From Pyricularia pennisetigena (Eukaryota; Ascomycota; Sordariomycetes; Magnaporthales; Pyriculariaceae), in the NCBI RefSeq assembly GCF_004337985.1, contig NW_021940918.1:1-64000 (forward strand): a stretch of DNA of 64,000 nucleotides, given 5' to 3'. The notes under the pieces are model-generated. The model worked only from the letters and a program-made list of their open reading frames with translations, did no database searches and was not told the origin of the DNA. Both the position numbers and the translations under genes were made by a program. This document shows positions 45,304 to 54,027 of the stretch, in pieces; positions within the stretch are counted from its first letter, which is position 1, and each line of letters starts with the position of its first letter.

Positions 45304-46307
45304 CTGTCTGTGGATGAACCGATTCCCAATAAAAGTCAATAGCCCCCTACTCAATAATATATGGGGATAAGAGAGCCGAATAATCTCCACTGCAAGGACA
45401 TACTTTATCCCAACACCTATCATTGAAAGAGCAGCCAAATCTCCATTGGCGTAGACACTAAGAAAACAGATGAATCGTGATGCCCGCGATGCAACTAGGC
45501 GATTGTTTAAACGTGCGGTGTAGTCGGACTGAAGCATGTCGGCGTCGCCTAGCGATCTATTGCAACCCACATCGCTCCTCAAAAGACAAAAGTCGGTCGT
45601 CACGACACTGAATCATGATTGCTTTTCTTGGCAAGATGGGCTCACTAGGCGAACCAAGCTTCGTGGTCACGGAGGGAAAATTGACTGCAAGGAGCTTCAG
45701 TCATCCATTCATGACCCTGCCTTGTTTATTTCTCTTGCCTCTCCTGCGTCTTCATGTTTGCCCCTCATGGTTTTTTTTTTTTTTTTCTCGTACACCGCTC
45801 AGGCCAAGCAAGCCACCCCGGCACATGGAAGACGCGGAAAAGCTCTCCGTTTCCAATCAGGCAGCCTTGTTTTCTCCTAGAAAGCTTGGAAGCTGTCGAC
45901 CAGGGCGCCGGAGGTCGGTTCTATTGTACGTGGTCAGATGGAGGTAGAAACTCCACATTAGGCTATCTACTCTGCGATTGGGCCATTCCATACTGTCGTG
46001 GCTTGGGTGGCCACTCCAGGCAGATGCAGCGGATTTGCGATGCAGGCCCCCCCGAAATGTAAATTACTTTGACGGAAAGCGGGCACGTCCCAACCCATCC
46101 ATTTTCACATTCCGCTTTGTCCTCCTTCCGTCTCGGACAAGATCTTCGAAGTGAGGCTACCATCCGTGGTGTTGCGTATGGTGGTGTCACTTCGCGGGGC
46201 TCCGACCGTTCATCACATTAGGCAGATTGAAATATTCACAAGTCAGGTTGACTCACGAGGGGCCTCGCTGTTCCTGTCCTGTCCCTACCAGCACCCGACT
46301 ATGACCC
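45304..46307. other. Boundary region, no confident gene
   Basis: Composition changes abruptly to balanced sequence. Several overlapping frames of 100-114 codons exist on both strands, but none resembles a known protein. A run of T lies at about 45,770-45,787. On the minus strand a 100-codon frame (45,603 to 45,301) stops in the TAG supplied by the M7 terminus, so a gene fragment truncated by M7 is possible but unproven. The right part is presumably promoter and 5' UTR of the SprT-like gene. Confidence 0.4.
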
Positions 46308-47507
46308 ATGGCACATTGGCTGGCATGCAGAGGGGCTGGCGCACATCGGGATCGTGCTGAGCCCATCCAAAACCCTACACATTTCACCTATTTCCTGGAG
46401 GAGGAAAGGAACGAGTTGTCAACATGGTATGTTGATGCATGCGACAGGGGAATGGGTTTGGATCAGCCGCCTCGTGGGCGGAGATGTACACAAGAAGTGA
46501 CGAGCTTCGGGATTCCGGTGCAGTCTGTGTGGACGCCAGTCCCGGGCGAACAGCACGTCTTCTTTGTCCGAGCACCAACCCCTTCACCGCCTCGTCAGGT
46601 ATACAATAGACCACCGACGGCGGTGCCACTCGAGCGAACATCCTCGGGCCGCTCAATAGCCGCCGCTTCCTTCTCATCGTGGGCTTTGGAGCATACGGAC
46701 GACACCGACCTCGACCTTGTCTCCGACGCGGAAGCCGCTCGATGTGTTGTCGAGTACACGACCGACTTCTTCCATAGATACCCCGACTCCACATACGAAC
46801 GCATACTGAGAACTTTGATCACGCCGAGGCCATCATCGCCACTATTTGTAAACGGTGCCCACGATCCGGACTTTGAGCTCGACGATGCCGTCCTAGCGAG
46901 CGTATTTTCGGCCACCAATGAAATGTTCTTTGCTGGTCGCCTAACCAACCGCGTGTCGTGGGATTGGTCTGGGGCCAGCATCAGCACAAGTTGCAAGTAT
47001 GAGACGGACATAATCGGCACGACAGCTATGCGGAAGCGGCCAGCCGGCGGATACGAGGCACTAATCGTTCTGTCGTCGCCAATACTTAGGGGCACCAACG
47101 GCGGCCTATTCAGCCGCAGGCTCCTGATCTCGACCTTTATCCACGAGCTCATCCACTGTTACTTGTTCGTATGCTGTGGTCATCGTGCTAGAGAATGTGG
47201 CGGCCATACTGCCGGCTTCATCAAGATCGCGTCAGTCTTGGACGACTGGGCTGGTCACGGCGTCCTACATTTGAGGGAGATGGAGGCTGACCTGGAGAGG
47301 TTCAGAACCACGGCTTCAGCGGTACAAACAACGTATGACAAGAGCAATCATTCTGGCCTGTCACATCACGGACCCTGTCCTGGCCATGGTCTGTCAAGTC
47401 GAAGAAGCTTGCAGGGCTGGGACTGTATACCGACTGGCGGTGGTCCCCGTGGCTGGGACGATTGCGGTCAGGGCCCAGCACTTGTTAACAACGATTGGCT
47501 CCGATGA
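46308..47507 (+). CDS. SprT-like putative zinc metalloprotease
   Basis: A 399-codon frame. Residues 180-330 look like the SprT-like domain: a helix-rich entry (LDDAVLASVFSATNEMFFAGRL), then STFIHELIHCYLFVCCGH with the HExxH zinc motif (His279, Glu280, His283), and a third-ligand candidate His300 in GGHTAGFIKIA. SprT-like proteins include SPRTN/Wss1-type proteases of DNA-protein crosslinks, but many fungal members have no known role. The first 130 residues are low-complexity and Pro/Ser-rich. ATG at 46,308 has a good context (cccATGg); the next in-frame ATG (46,452) is an alternative. The last 50 residues look unlike a folded domain, so an unrecognised 3' intron is possible. It converges with the IQ-protein gene. 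Confidence 0.72.
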   Translation: MAHWLACRGAGAHRDRAEPIQNPTHFTYFLEEERNELSTWYVDACDRGMGLDQPPRGRRCTQEVTSFGIPVQSVWTPVPGEQHVFFVRAPTPSPPRQVYNRPPTAVPLERTSSGRSIAAASFSSWALEHTDDTDLDLVSDAEAARCVVEYTTDFFHRYPDSTYERILRTLITPRPSSPLFVNGAHDPDFELDDAVLASVFSATNEMFFAGRLTNRVSWDWSGASISTSCKYETDIIGTTAMRKRPAGGYEALIVLSSPILRGTNGGLFSRRLLISTFIHELIHCYLFVCCGHRARECGGHTAGFIKIASVLDDWAGHGVLHLREMEADLERFRTTASAVQTTYDKSNHSGLSHHGPCPGHGLSSRRSLQGWDCIPTGGGPRGWDDCGQGPALVNNDWLR

Positions 47508-48121
47508 TTTTCTTTCTTTTTTCTCCTTTTTTTATGGCCAAACAAACCCTTCTCTCGTCTTGCTGAGCCAACGCTAGACATAAGGGTGAATGCGGCTCGT
47601 TTCGGCGAACACAGCTGAGCACCACTGTCGTCTCCGGCTTGGGTGTTGTGCTGAGACTGAACTGTCTGTTGCCCGTATATTTTCATATTGGCTTATCCTC
47701 GGTTTCATTGGTTTTTTACCTTTTTCTTTTATTTTCAGCATGGTGCCTGGCGTCTGATACTTCGTGTATGGTTTCATCTTTACAGTCATTATTTATTGTA
47801 CGTGTTTCTGCATAGCGAATTCCAATTCCTAGACATGTATGCCTACGTGCTCCAACCCCCTGGATTGCTGCATTAGAATATTAGTAATGTTAGATGCATC
47901 AGATATTATCGATGAGGAACATCGTCTATTCCCGTGTGTCTTTGACAAAAAGTCTATGGTAAATTGTAGTTGGGCAAACACAGATGTGAAAAAAAAAAAA
48001 AAAAAAGAAAGAAACAGGGGTATCTATTGAACGAACTGACAGCACGATATAGAAATTAGTAGACTAAAACTGTCCAGAGAACAGTCTAAAATGGAACGCC
48101 GATGTCATGCTGCTTTCCGTG
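47508..48121. other. Convergent intergenic region
   Basis: 3' UTRs of the SprT-like gene (+) and the IQ-motif gene (-). A run of 16-18 A at about 47,990-48,006 and T-rich stretches near 47,515 and 47,710 are seen. No further gene. Confidence 0.5.
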
Positions 48122-50092
48122 CTAACCCTTATTGTCACACCCCGCCTGCAACATCGCATCTCCTCCTTTAACACGATCCCGGGATTCTGGCTCCTGGTCG
48201 CTTGCACGATCGAGCCTAGGCTGGACCCCAAGTTTTCTTAGCATTCGGACACCCGTCTTGTCCTCCCGCCTCATCATAGCCTCTCGCTCAAGCACCTCCC
48301 TCTCTCGGGCCGCACTTTGACTGTTGTCCTTCTCAGCTTCGCGTCTTTTAGCAACCTCATCTGGCGCGACGATCTTGTCCTTTCCGTGGACCAGCTTCTG
48401 GACAAAGCGTTTGCTCTTTTGCCTCGTGCGCACATATACTTCCAGGCCAACGAGAACCGCATAGCTTTTGCTGATTGATACGTGGGCCATGTCGACGCCC
48501 ATATCCTTTAATGACTTGACAAAGGCCCGGAAATTGGCAGCAGGAGGACGATAGTGTCCACTAAGGGGCGACAATGATTTGAGTCTCCCGTTTTTGATCT
48601 TGATCAGCCCAGCGGCTGAGATTCGGCCGCCTTGGAGAAAAGACGAGTGCTGGAAAGCACCAGAGTCCTTAATACCGACGTACAGCCTGAATGATGTGTC
48701 GGCAACAAATATCCACGTGTTCTTCCTGACAGACTTACGCAGCATCTTGTTGAATATAGTGGCCGCTGAAACATGGCTAACCTTCTTGATGCCCTTAGCC
48801 TCGTCGAGGGTTGGATTCGCATATTTGGCCGCGCGTGCTGCCTCAAGCTCAGAATCCGACGCCCGAGAATCAGAGCCCCCACTACTCACGCTGCCTGTGC
48901 TACTACGGCCCGGGTCCCGGGCGGCCTGTCCAAGTGTTGGGCTGTAGGCTGGGGTAGTATCGTCCCTGGGCACGATGCCTTTTATCGAATCCTTCCAATC
49001 CTCTGTGGTGTCTATCCTGGCACCGTTCTTTGCCCAGCAGAGCCGCCCATCGGCGTCGATTTTGACCAGGTAGTATTGCCTTTCTTCTCGACTGAGGTAT
49101 CGGACTTGCTCCCTTTCCAGTCGGTCGCGGGGACACGCCTCCATATCGAGGTTGCTTCCCTCGCCAAAGTCTAGCCAGTAGAAGAAGTTCTCGTGGGTGT
49201 CTGATTTCTTCCACTCCTCGTGATATGCCCGCAGATTCGAGCCATATCGGTGCTTTTGGTCCACCATTTCCAGAAAATATTGCAATCCCATTGTCTGGGC
49301 CGCTTTTTTCATCCTAGCCCTCGATTCCTCTCTCCGCCTTCTGGCAGCATCGCGCTCCTCCTCGTCCATGTTACTCCGCAGAGACACAATCGACTCGTCC
49401 GAGCTGGAAGCCGAGGGCGAATCTTCATCCCAGCCAGCCCTTCTCGCAACGATCGCTGCTTTCCTCCAATTTCGCCTGGCGGCGGCCGAACGTTCACTGG
49501 CATCAACATTCTGCGGATTCGCAGGACCGACACCGCCATCCGCCTCGAGAGACCAGGAGCGTGGTCGTGGCTTGGTGATCTCACGGAAGCGTGCCTCGCG
49601 CAGAGCATGCGCCCATCTTTTGTCTGCATCAATGTTAAGCCCGGACATCTGCCTCCGTGTGCGGTAGCCACGGTACGTCCTCTGAATCAGAGTGGCAGCA
49701 CGCGTGAGAAGGATGTCATCGATAATGGTAGGCCGGCTCCCCGCGGTTGATTCCTCGACAACTGGCCGTCCGGGGTTATTGGCAGCAGGTGTTGTTGACC
49801 TTTGGGTTGGTGATTTTGAACCAGTCGCTGAGCGCTTGTGCTCGCAAGACATGCGCGTGATTTCATACTCGCGGTCATTCTGGATGGACGCTATCCGATT
49901 AAACTCTTCTCTCGATGGCAGTATCAAAGACTCGAGATATTCATGTCTCGATTCGGACGAGCCGCTGGCCTTGGGATTAGTCCAAGCAACCTCTTGGCGC
50001 GCAGCTGGACGTGGGCTTTTTGGAGGGGTCGGAAGAAGCTCCGCCTGCCCAGCGTCCGCGTGTACCGGCACAGATGAGTTGTCTTCGGCCAT
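48122..50092 (-). CDS. IQ-motif (calmodulin-binding) protein, IQM-like
   Basis: Single exon, 656 aa, no signal peptide or membrane segment. An IQ motif lies at about 131-149 (RAATLIQRTYRGYRTRRQM), the consensus for calcium-independent calmodulin binding. A long domain follows: HRYGSNLRAYHEEWKKSDT (281-299), FFYWLDFGEG (303-312), CPRDRLEREQVRYL, RQYYLVKID, then after a Ser-rich insert WIFVADTSFRLYVGIK (460-475), FQHSSFLQGG and PLSGHYRPPAANFRAF. This order matches the plant IQM family (HRYG..L..YY..W, FFYWLD.GEG, HSSFLAGG, SGHY.P...NF), whose members bind calmodulin; IQM1 has been tied to stomatal and stress responses. The fungal role is unknown. The N and C termini are charged and probably disordered. 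It is divergent from the SAS4-domain gene. Confidence 0.88.
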   Translation of the reverse strand: MAEDNSSVPVHADAGQAELLPTPPKSPRPAARQEVAWTNPKASGSSESRHEYLESLILPSREEFNRIASIQNDREYEITRMSCEHKRSATGSKSPTQRSTTPAANNPGRPVVEESTAGSRPTIIDDILLTRAATLIQRTYRGYRTRRQMSGLNIDADKRWAHALREARFREITKPRPRSWSLEADGGVGPANPQNVDASERSAAARRNWRKAAIVARRAGWDEDSPSASSSDESIVSLRSNMDEEERDAARRRREESRARMKKAAQTMGLQYFLEMVDQKHRYGSNLRAYHEEWKKSDTHENFFYWLDFGEGSNLDMEACPRDRLEREQVRYLSREERQYYLVKIDADGRLCWAKNGARIDTTEDWKDSIKGIVPRDDTTPAYSPTLGQAARDPGRSSTGSVSSGGSDSRASDSELEAARAAKYANPTLDEAKGIKKVSHVSAATIFNKMLRKSVRKNTWIFVADTSFRLYVGIKDSGAFQHSSFLQGGRISAAGLIKIKNGRLKSLSPLSGHYRPPAANFRAFVKSLKDMGVDMAHVSISKSYAVLVGLEVYVRTRQKSKRFVQKLVHGKDKIVAPDEVAKRREAEKDNSQSAAREREVLEREAMMRREDKTGVRMLRKLGVQPRLDRASDQEPESRDRVKGGDAMLQAGCDNKG

Positions 50093-51749
50093 TTTCTGTT
50101 GTCTGTGCCAGTCACGGCTGCTGTGTTAAGGCACACGCGTCCACGCAGCCAAGTATGAAAAAGTATTTTATCTATGGACTCGCAGACGCTGGTATGAGAG
50201 AGATGACAGTAAAGAAAATGGTTGATGGAGGAGGCACGTTTCAGTAGCATCGCCCGCACAGTCAAATAGACGATTGTGGACGTCTTATTCGCAGGCTGGT
50301 TAGGTAGGTCGACAGTCTAGGTAGCAAAAGGCGATTATCATACATCACCGGATCTGCATAAGGGCTCAACGTTGCTAGGTGAGGTACTTTGGACACCCGA
50401 GTGGCGACGGTAAAGTAGCAAAAGCGTGTGACCAAAGCGCGAAAGGCTGTTTTGTTGTCGGGTGAAGCCGTCATAAGACCATATGAGAAGAAGACCGGCA
50501 CAGGAAACGAGTCCCATCTTAGACAAGCGATTGAACAAGTGAGAGCGCGCGGCCGCCGTTGATTTTGTAGGCCAGCGCAACGCAACGCAAAGCACCAGCC
50601 CCGTTCTGCATCAGGATTTTGATCCACCAAAATCCAATGGTGCATCAGTCCAAGTTTAGTTGGTAGGGCTAATTAGAAGTATGCGCTTCAGATGACAGCA
50701 TAGCAATATTTTTTTTCTTTCTTTTTCTCTCTCTCCCCCGAAAAAAAAAAAGACATACGAACTACCAATAACAAGACATGTAAGCACCAACAGTAGATGC
50801 AGTTAGCTGGCTTACCACCTCCCATTCATGTGATAGAATTCATTGTGCTTTGGTCGAGACTATTTGGGAGAGCTTGCGACGCGGTGACGCAATGTGCTGT
50901 GGGCACTCCGCATTTCAGCAGACTAGCGTGGACTTGACTACCATTGGCTTGATACTTTACACACCAAGTATTTACAGATTGGCCACCTATCTTGACAAAC
51001 TCAACGGCATCATTGACAGGCTCTCTTGCTTTGCTCTGGTTGATACACAACCGACTTTTGCCTAGGAGCTCCCGTAATTGAAACCACTGAGCTGTCTCGG
51101 CAGGCTATATGTAGAGATTTCCAAGCTACCACAGACATATAAAAGAGCTAGTGATATTATTATCATCCGATAGAACTGTAGGCGGCTTGCACAAGACCCA
51201 GACCCAACACTGCAGGGGAAAGGGGAAAATACTAGCTAGCGTATCCCGGGTATGTGAATATTCCAAGACGAGGTTTTAGTTCTAGACCCCAAGTCAGCCG
51301 AAAGCTTGGTTCACCAAGATTGGGATTAAAAGAGGNNNNNNAAAAAAAAATTACTGCGACGCACCTCTGGTTGCAACAAGGTTTCTGCTTTGACATCAAC
51401 CGGGGCTAGACATATGAATTATGACTTGCGAATCGTCTAGCAGACAAAACTAGCTAGGAGATGGCAACATCAGCACGAGTTTTAGTGCAAGAGAGTGGAC
51501 ATAATGAAACAATAGGTGCGAGAGCCCTGACAGTTTTCCAGTGCTGGGGGTGCTGAATCAGAAGAGCGTCGCTGATTTTGATGCACGCCTGGTGAAGTGG
51601 AATTGTTTGCCGCCAACACTTGCCCGACCGGATACCAAACCCCATCAAGCTGCTGAGCTCAATTCGACAGGAAAAACCTGAAACGACAACGCGCATTTTC
51701 TTTTCCAAAATCCGTCCGATTCAATTGATATGCACTGGGCGCATCATGA
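50093..51749. other. Divergent intergenic region (1.66 kb)
   Basis: It lies between the IQ-protein gene (-) and the SAS4-domain gene (+) and probably carries both promoters. Pyrimidine-rich and A-rich runs lie at 50,705-50,750. Frames up to 127 codons occur but show no recognisable protein. An assembly gap interrupts it. Confidence 0.5.
51336..51341. other. Assembly gap (six N)
   Basis: Six undetermined bases followed by a run of A. Probably a homopolymer that sequencing did not resolve. Confidence 0.98.
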
Positions 51750-51770
51750 ATGACTGTTTTCGTATCGCCC

Positions 51771-53551
51771 ATGGCCTCCGTCACGCGCTCCAGGCGAGCT
51801 GAAGGCCACATTACATACCCGATGCTACAGACGCGGTTCAGCGACAATAACAACAATAACAACAACAACAACAAGAAGTTGGTCTTTTCGCAAGCCATTT
51901 CGGTCGCTCCAAAACGCCGTCGCGACGAACAGCTCGAAAAGCCGATTGATATCAACCCCATCCAATCGCCCAAGAGAGAGCGACTCACCATCAATTTGTC
52001 TTCGTCGCCAAACGCAGCCTTCCACCCCAGAACGGTCGCGCTGCCGTCACCATCTCCCCTTAGCCACCCTCGAACGCGCCCCCGACCGAGCGGAGACGCT
52101 GCCACCGCGGCTCACTGCTCACCATCACCATCAACATCAACCCAGAACCTTGCAGGAAAACCCCCAACCCGAGTCCGGCCGCGTCCGCCATTACCACCGC
52201 CGCCACCTTCCCCTTCAGTTCCATACACCACGGATACGTCACAACCGCCGCAGGTAACAGCGGTTTCAAACAATATAGAGTCTTCTAAGCCGACAGCCAG
52301 AGCCCGAAATGCTGTGTCCCGAGAGTTGGGTAGTCTACACGTCAAGCCATCGGAAACAAAGGCCACCGAAGGTCGTAAGCTACGCTCACAGGAAAACACA
52401 CGGCTCAAGAGTGACCTCTCGGCTTATTTCCCGGACTACGACGAGGTCATTGGAAACGATCCGAGACAGGAGAGTAAGTTTGTCCAATTGCCCAAAGAAA
52501 GGATGCCAGACAGGCCCCTCTGCACAAAAGGCTGACAGTTGTATTTGTAGATCTACTGGAGCCCCATACCCCTATAGTAATAGTCGATGATCCAAAGGTG
52601 GAACGCGACCGAAAAGATCACCGCAAAGTTGAATCCTTCGCTATCAGGAGCTACAGCGATGATCTTTTCGCCAATCTTGTCGACACCCAGGTGTTCAATC
52701 TTGATTTCCTACAGAATCAACTTTCCCTGGATGATGATCACACTGACCCTCTTCCAGACGCCCTTTTCGAGCCAGTACACAAACGTGCAGAACGTGCAGA
52801 ACGCTCCGTCCGGAATACGGAAAGGGGTCGCGCTCAGCATGAGAAAGAGCAGATAATACGTCTGTTGGATGGGCTTCAGGGCCACGACTGGCTGAGGGTC
52901 ATGGGTGTTAGCGGAATTACCGAGACTAAAAAGAGAGAGTTCGAGGAACCACGACAGCATTTTATTCGTGGATGCGAGGCTATCTTGGATAAGTTCCGAC
53001 AATGGGGCGTCGAGGAAAAGCGGCGAAAATTGGCAAAGGAGCGGGCAGTCGCTCAGGCAGCACGGGCAGAGAGCGAGGAGTCCGCGTCCGAGGAAGATGC
53101 GGACAATGAGGATGTGGGAGAAGAACAAGAAGAAGAAGGGGAGGAGGAGGAGGACGACGACGACGATAATGCCGACGAGGAAAATAACGAGGAAGTCCCG
53201 GACAGCGAGGCTGAAAGCGATATAGAAGCTTCTATTGCCAAACAGCTGAGTGATGAGGCACAGGCCCGTGCACGCTCTAGAAAACAGCACCAAAGACCAC
53301 ATGCCCCCATGGAGTCGCTGGATTTACTGCCACCTAAGCCTTTTACGTCCTTCTTCGAGAAGAAATATCAACGGGACGCAGCCCTTAGCAAGAATCGCCG
53401 GAAGGGACGGACGGTCCTCGCATGGGGCCATGTGGTTCCTGAAATGGGAGAGATGGACTTTGAGTTACCTGAAGAGTTTTTGGATGAAGAGACCCTGAGA
53501 AGGAATGCAAGACGGAAGAGGAGGGACAAGAGAGGTGTTCTCAGACGCTGA
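51771..53551 (+). CDS. SAS4-domain protein (Something About Silencing 4-like)
   Basis: Two exons: 51,771-52,473 and 52,551-53,551, with a 77-nt intron (GTAAGT donor, branch-like gctgac, TTTGTAG acceptor). The splice joins frames exactly and gives 567 aa. An ATG 21 bp upstream (51,750) is possible, but 51,771 has the better context (gcccATGGcc). Features: an AAC-encoded Asn run near residue 30; a Pro/Ser-rich basic N-terminal region; the SAS4 domain around LLDGLQGHDWLRVMGVSGITETKKREFEEPRQHFIRG...LDKFRQW; a long Glu/Asp tract; and a conserved basic C terminus (PFTSFFEKKYQRDAAL). In yeast Sas4 is a subunit of the SAS-I H4K16 acetyltransferase complex that limits silent chromatin. A nuclear chromatin role here is by family. 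Confidence 0.87.
52474..52550 (+). other. Intron of the SAS4-domain gene
   Basis: 77 nt, GTAAGT...TAG, phase 1. It contains an in-frame TGA, and removing it joins two long open frames. Confidence 0.88.
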
Positions 53552-54027
53552 ATTTTGTGACTCTGGCCATCTAGATTAAAAATGATACCAGTTCGCCCGG
53601 CTAAATCCCATGGCCCAATACCATCGATACTATTATAAAACTGCCAAATGCTGAATCGTCGACGAGATGTGGGGAGGGGACTAGCAGCTGAAGTTTGGGG
53701 CGTCCAGAATTACCGCCGCTTTACTGAGCATATCAACGCGAGCTCCATGTTGAAAAGGGTCGTTGATTCCGTATTATAGCCAAGCCGGCATTCTAAGCAC
53801 CTTTCAGAAGTCAAGTAAATGATATAAGAGAAACATAATTTTATTTTCAAGTGTACAACTAGGACAAAACTTGAGGTAGGTCGTACAGTGCATCGTTTCA
53901 CGCAATGAGTTCAAGGCTCTTTTGCGTCCACCTTCCACGCAACCTTCCGAGTACCATCGAAAATGGCGCAGAGTAAACCAACACATACCGAATGATCTAT
54001 ATACTATGTGGTGTTGCTCAACGCACT
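53552..54027. other. Convergent intergenic region
   Basis: 3' ends of the SAS4-domain gene (+) and the kexin gene (-). No further gene is seen. Confidence 0.5.

Noticed and set aside
45536..46062. Three overlapping plus-strand frames of 102-114 codons
   Set aside because: They overlap in all three frames across a T homopolymer with no domain or codon signal; none can be preferred.
49220..50129. Long plus-strand frames (176, 145 and 99 codons)
   Set aside because: They lie antisense to the IQ-motif coding sequence and are shadows of its GC-rich codons.
52709..53302. 197-codon minus-strand frame
   Set aside because: Antisense to the SAS4-domain exon; the Leu/Val-rich string is the complement of the acidic tract.
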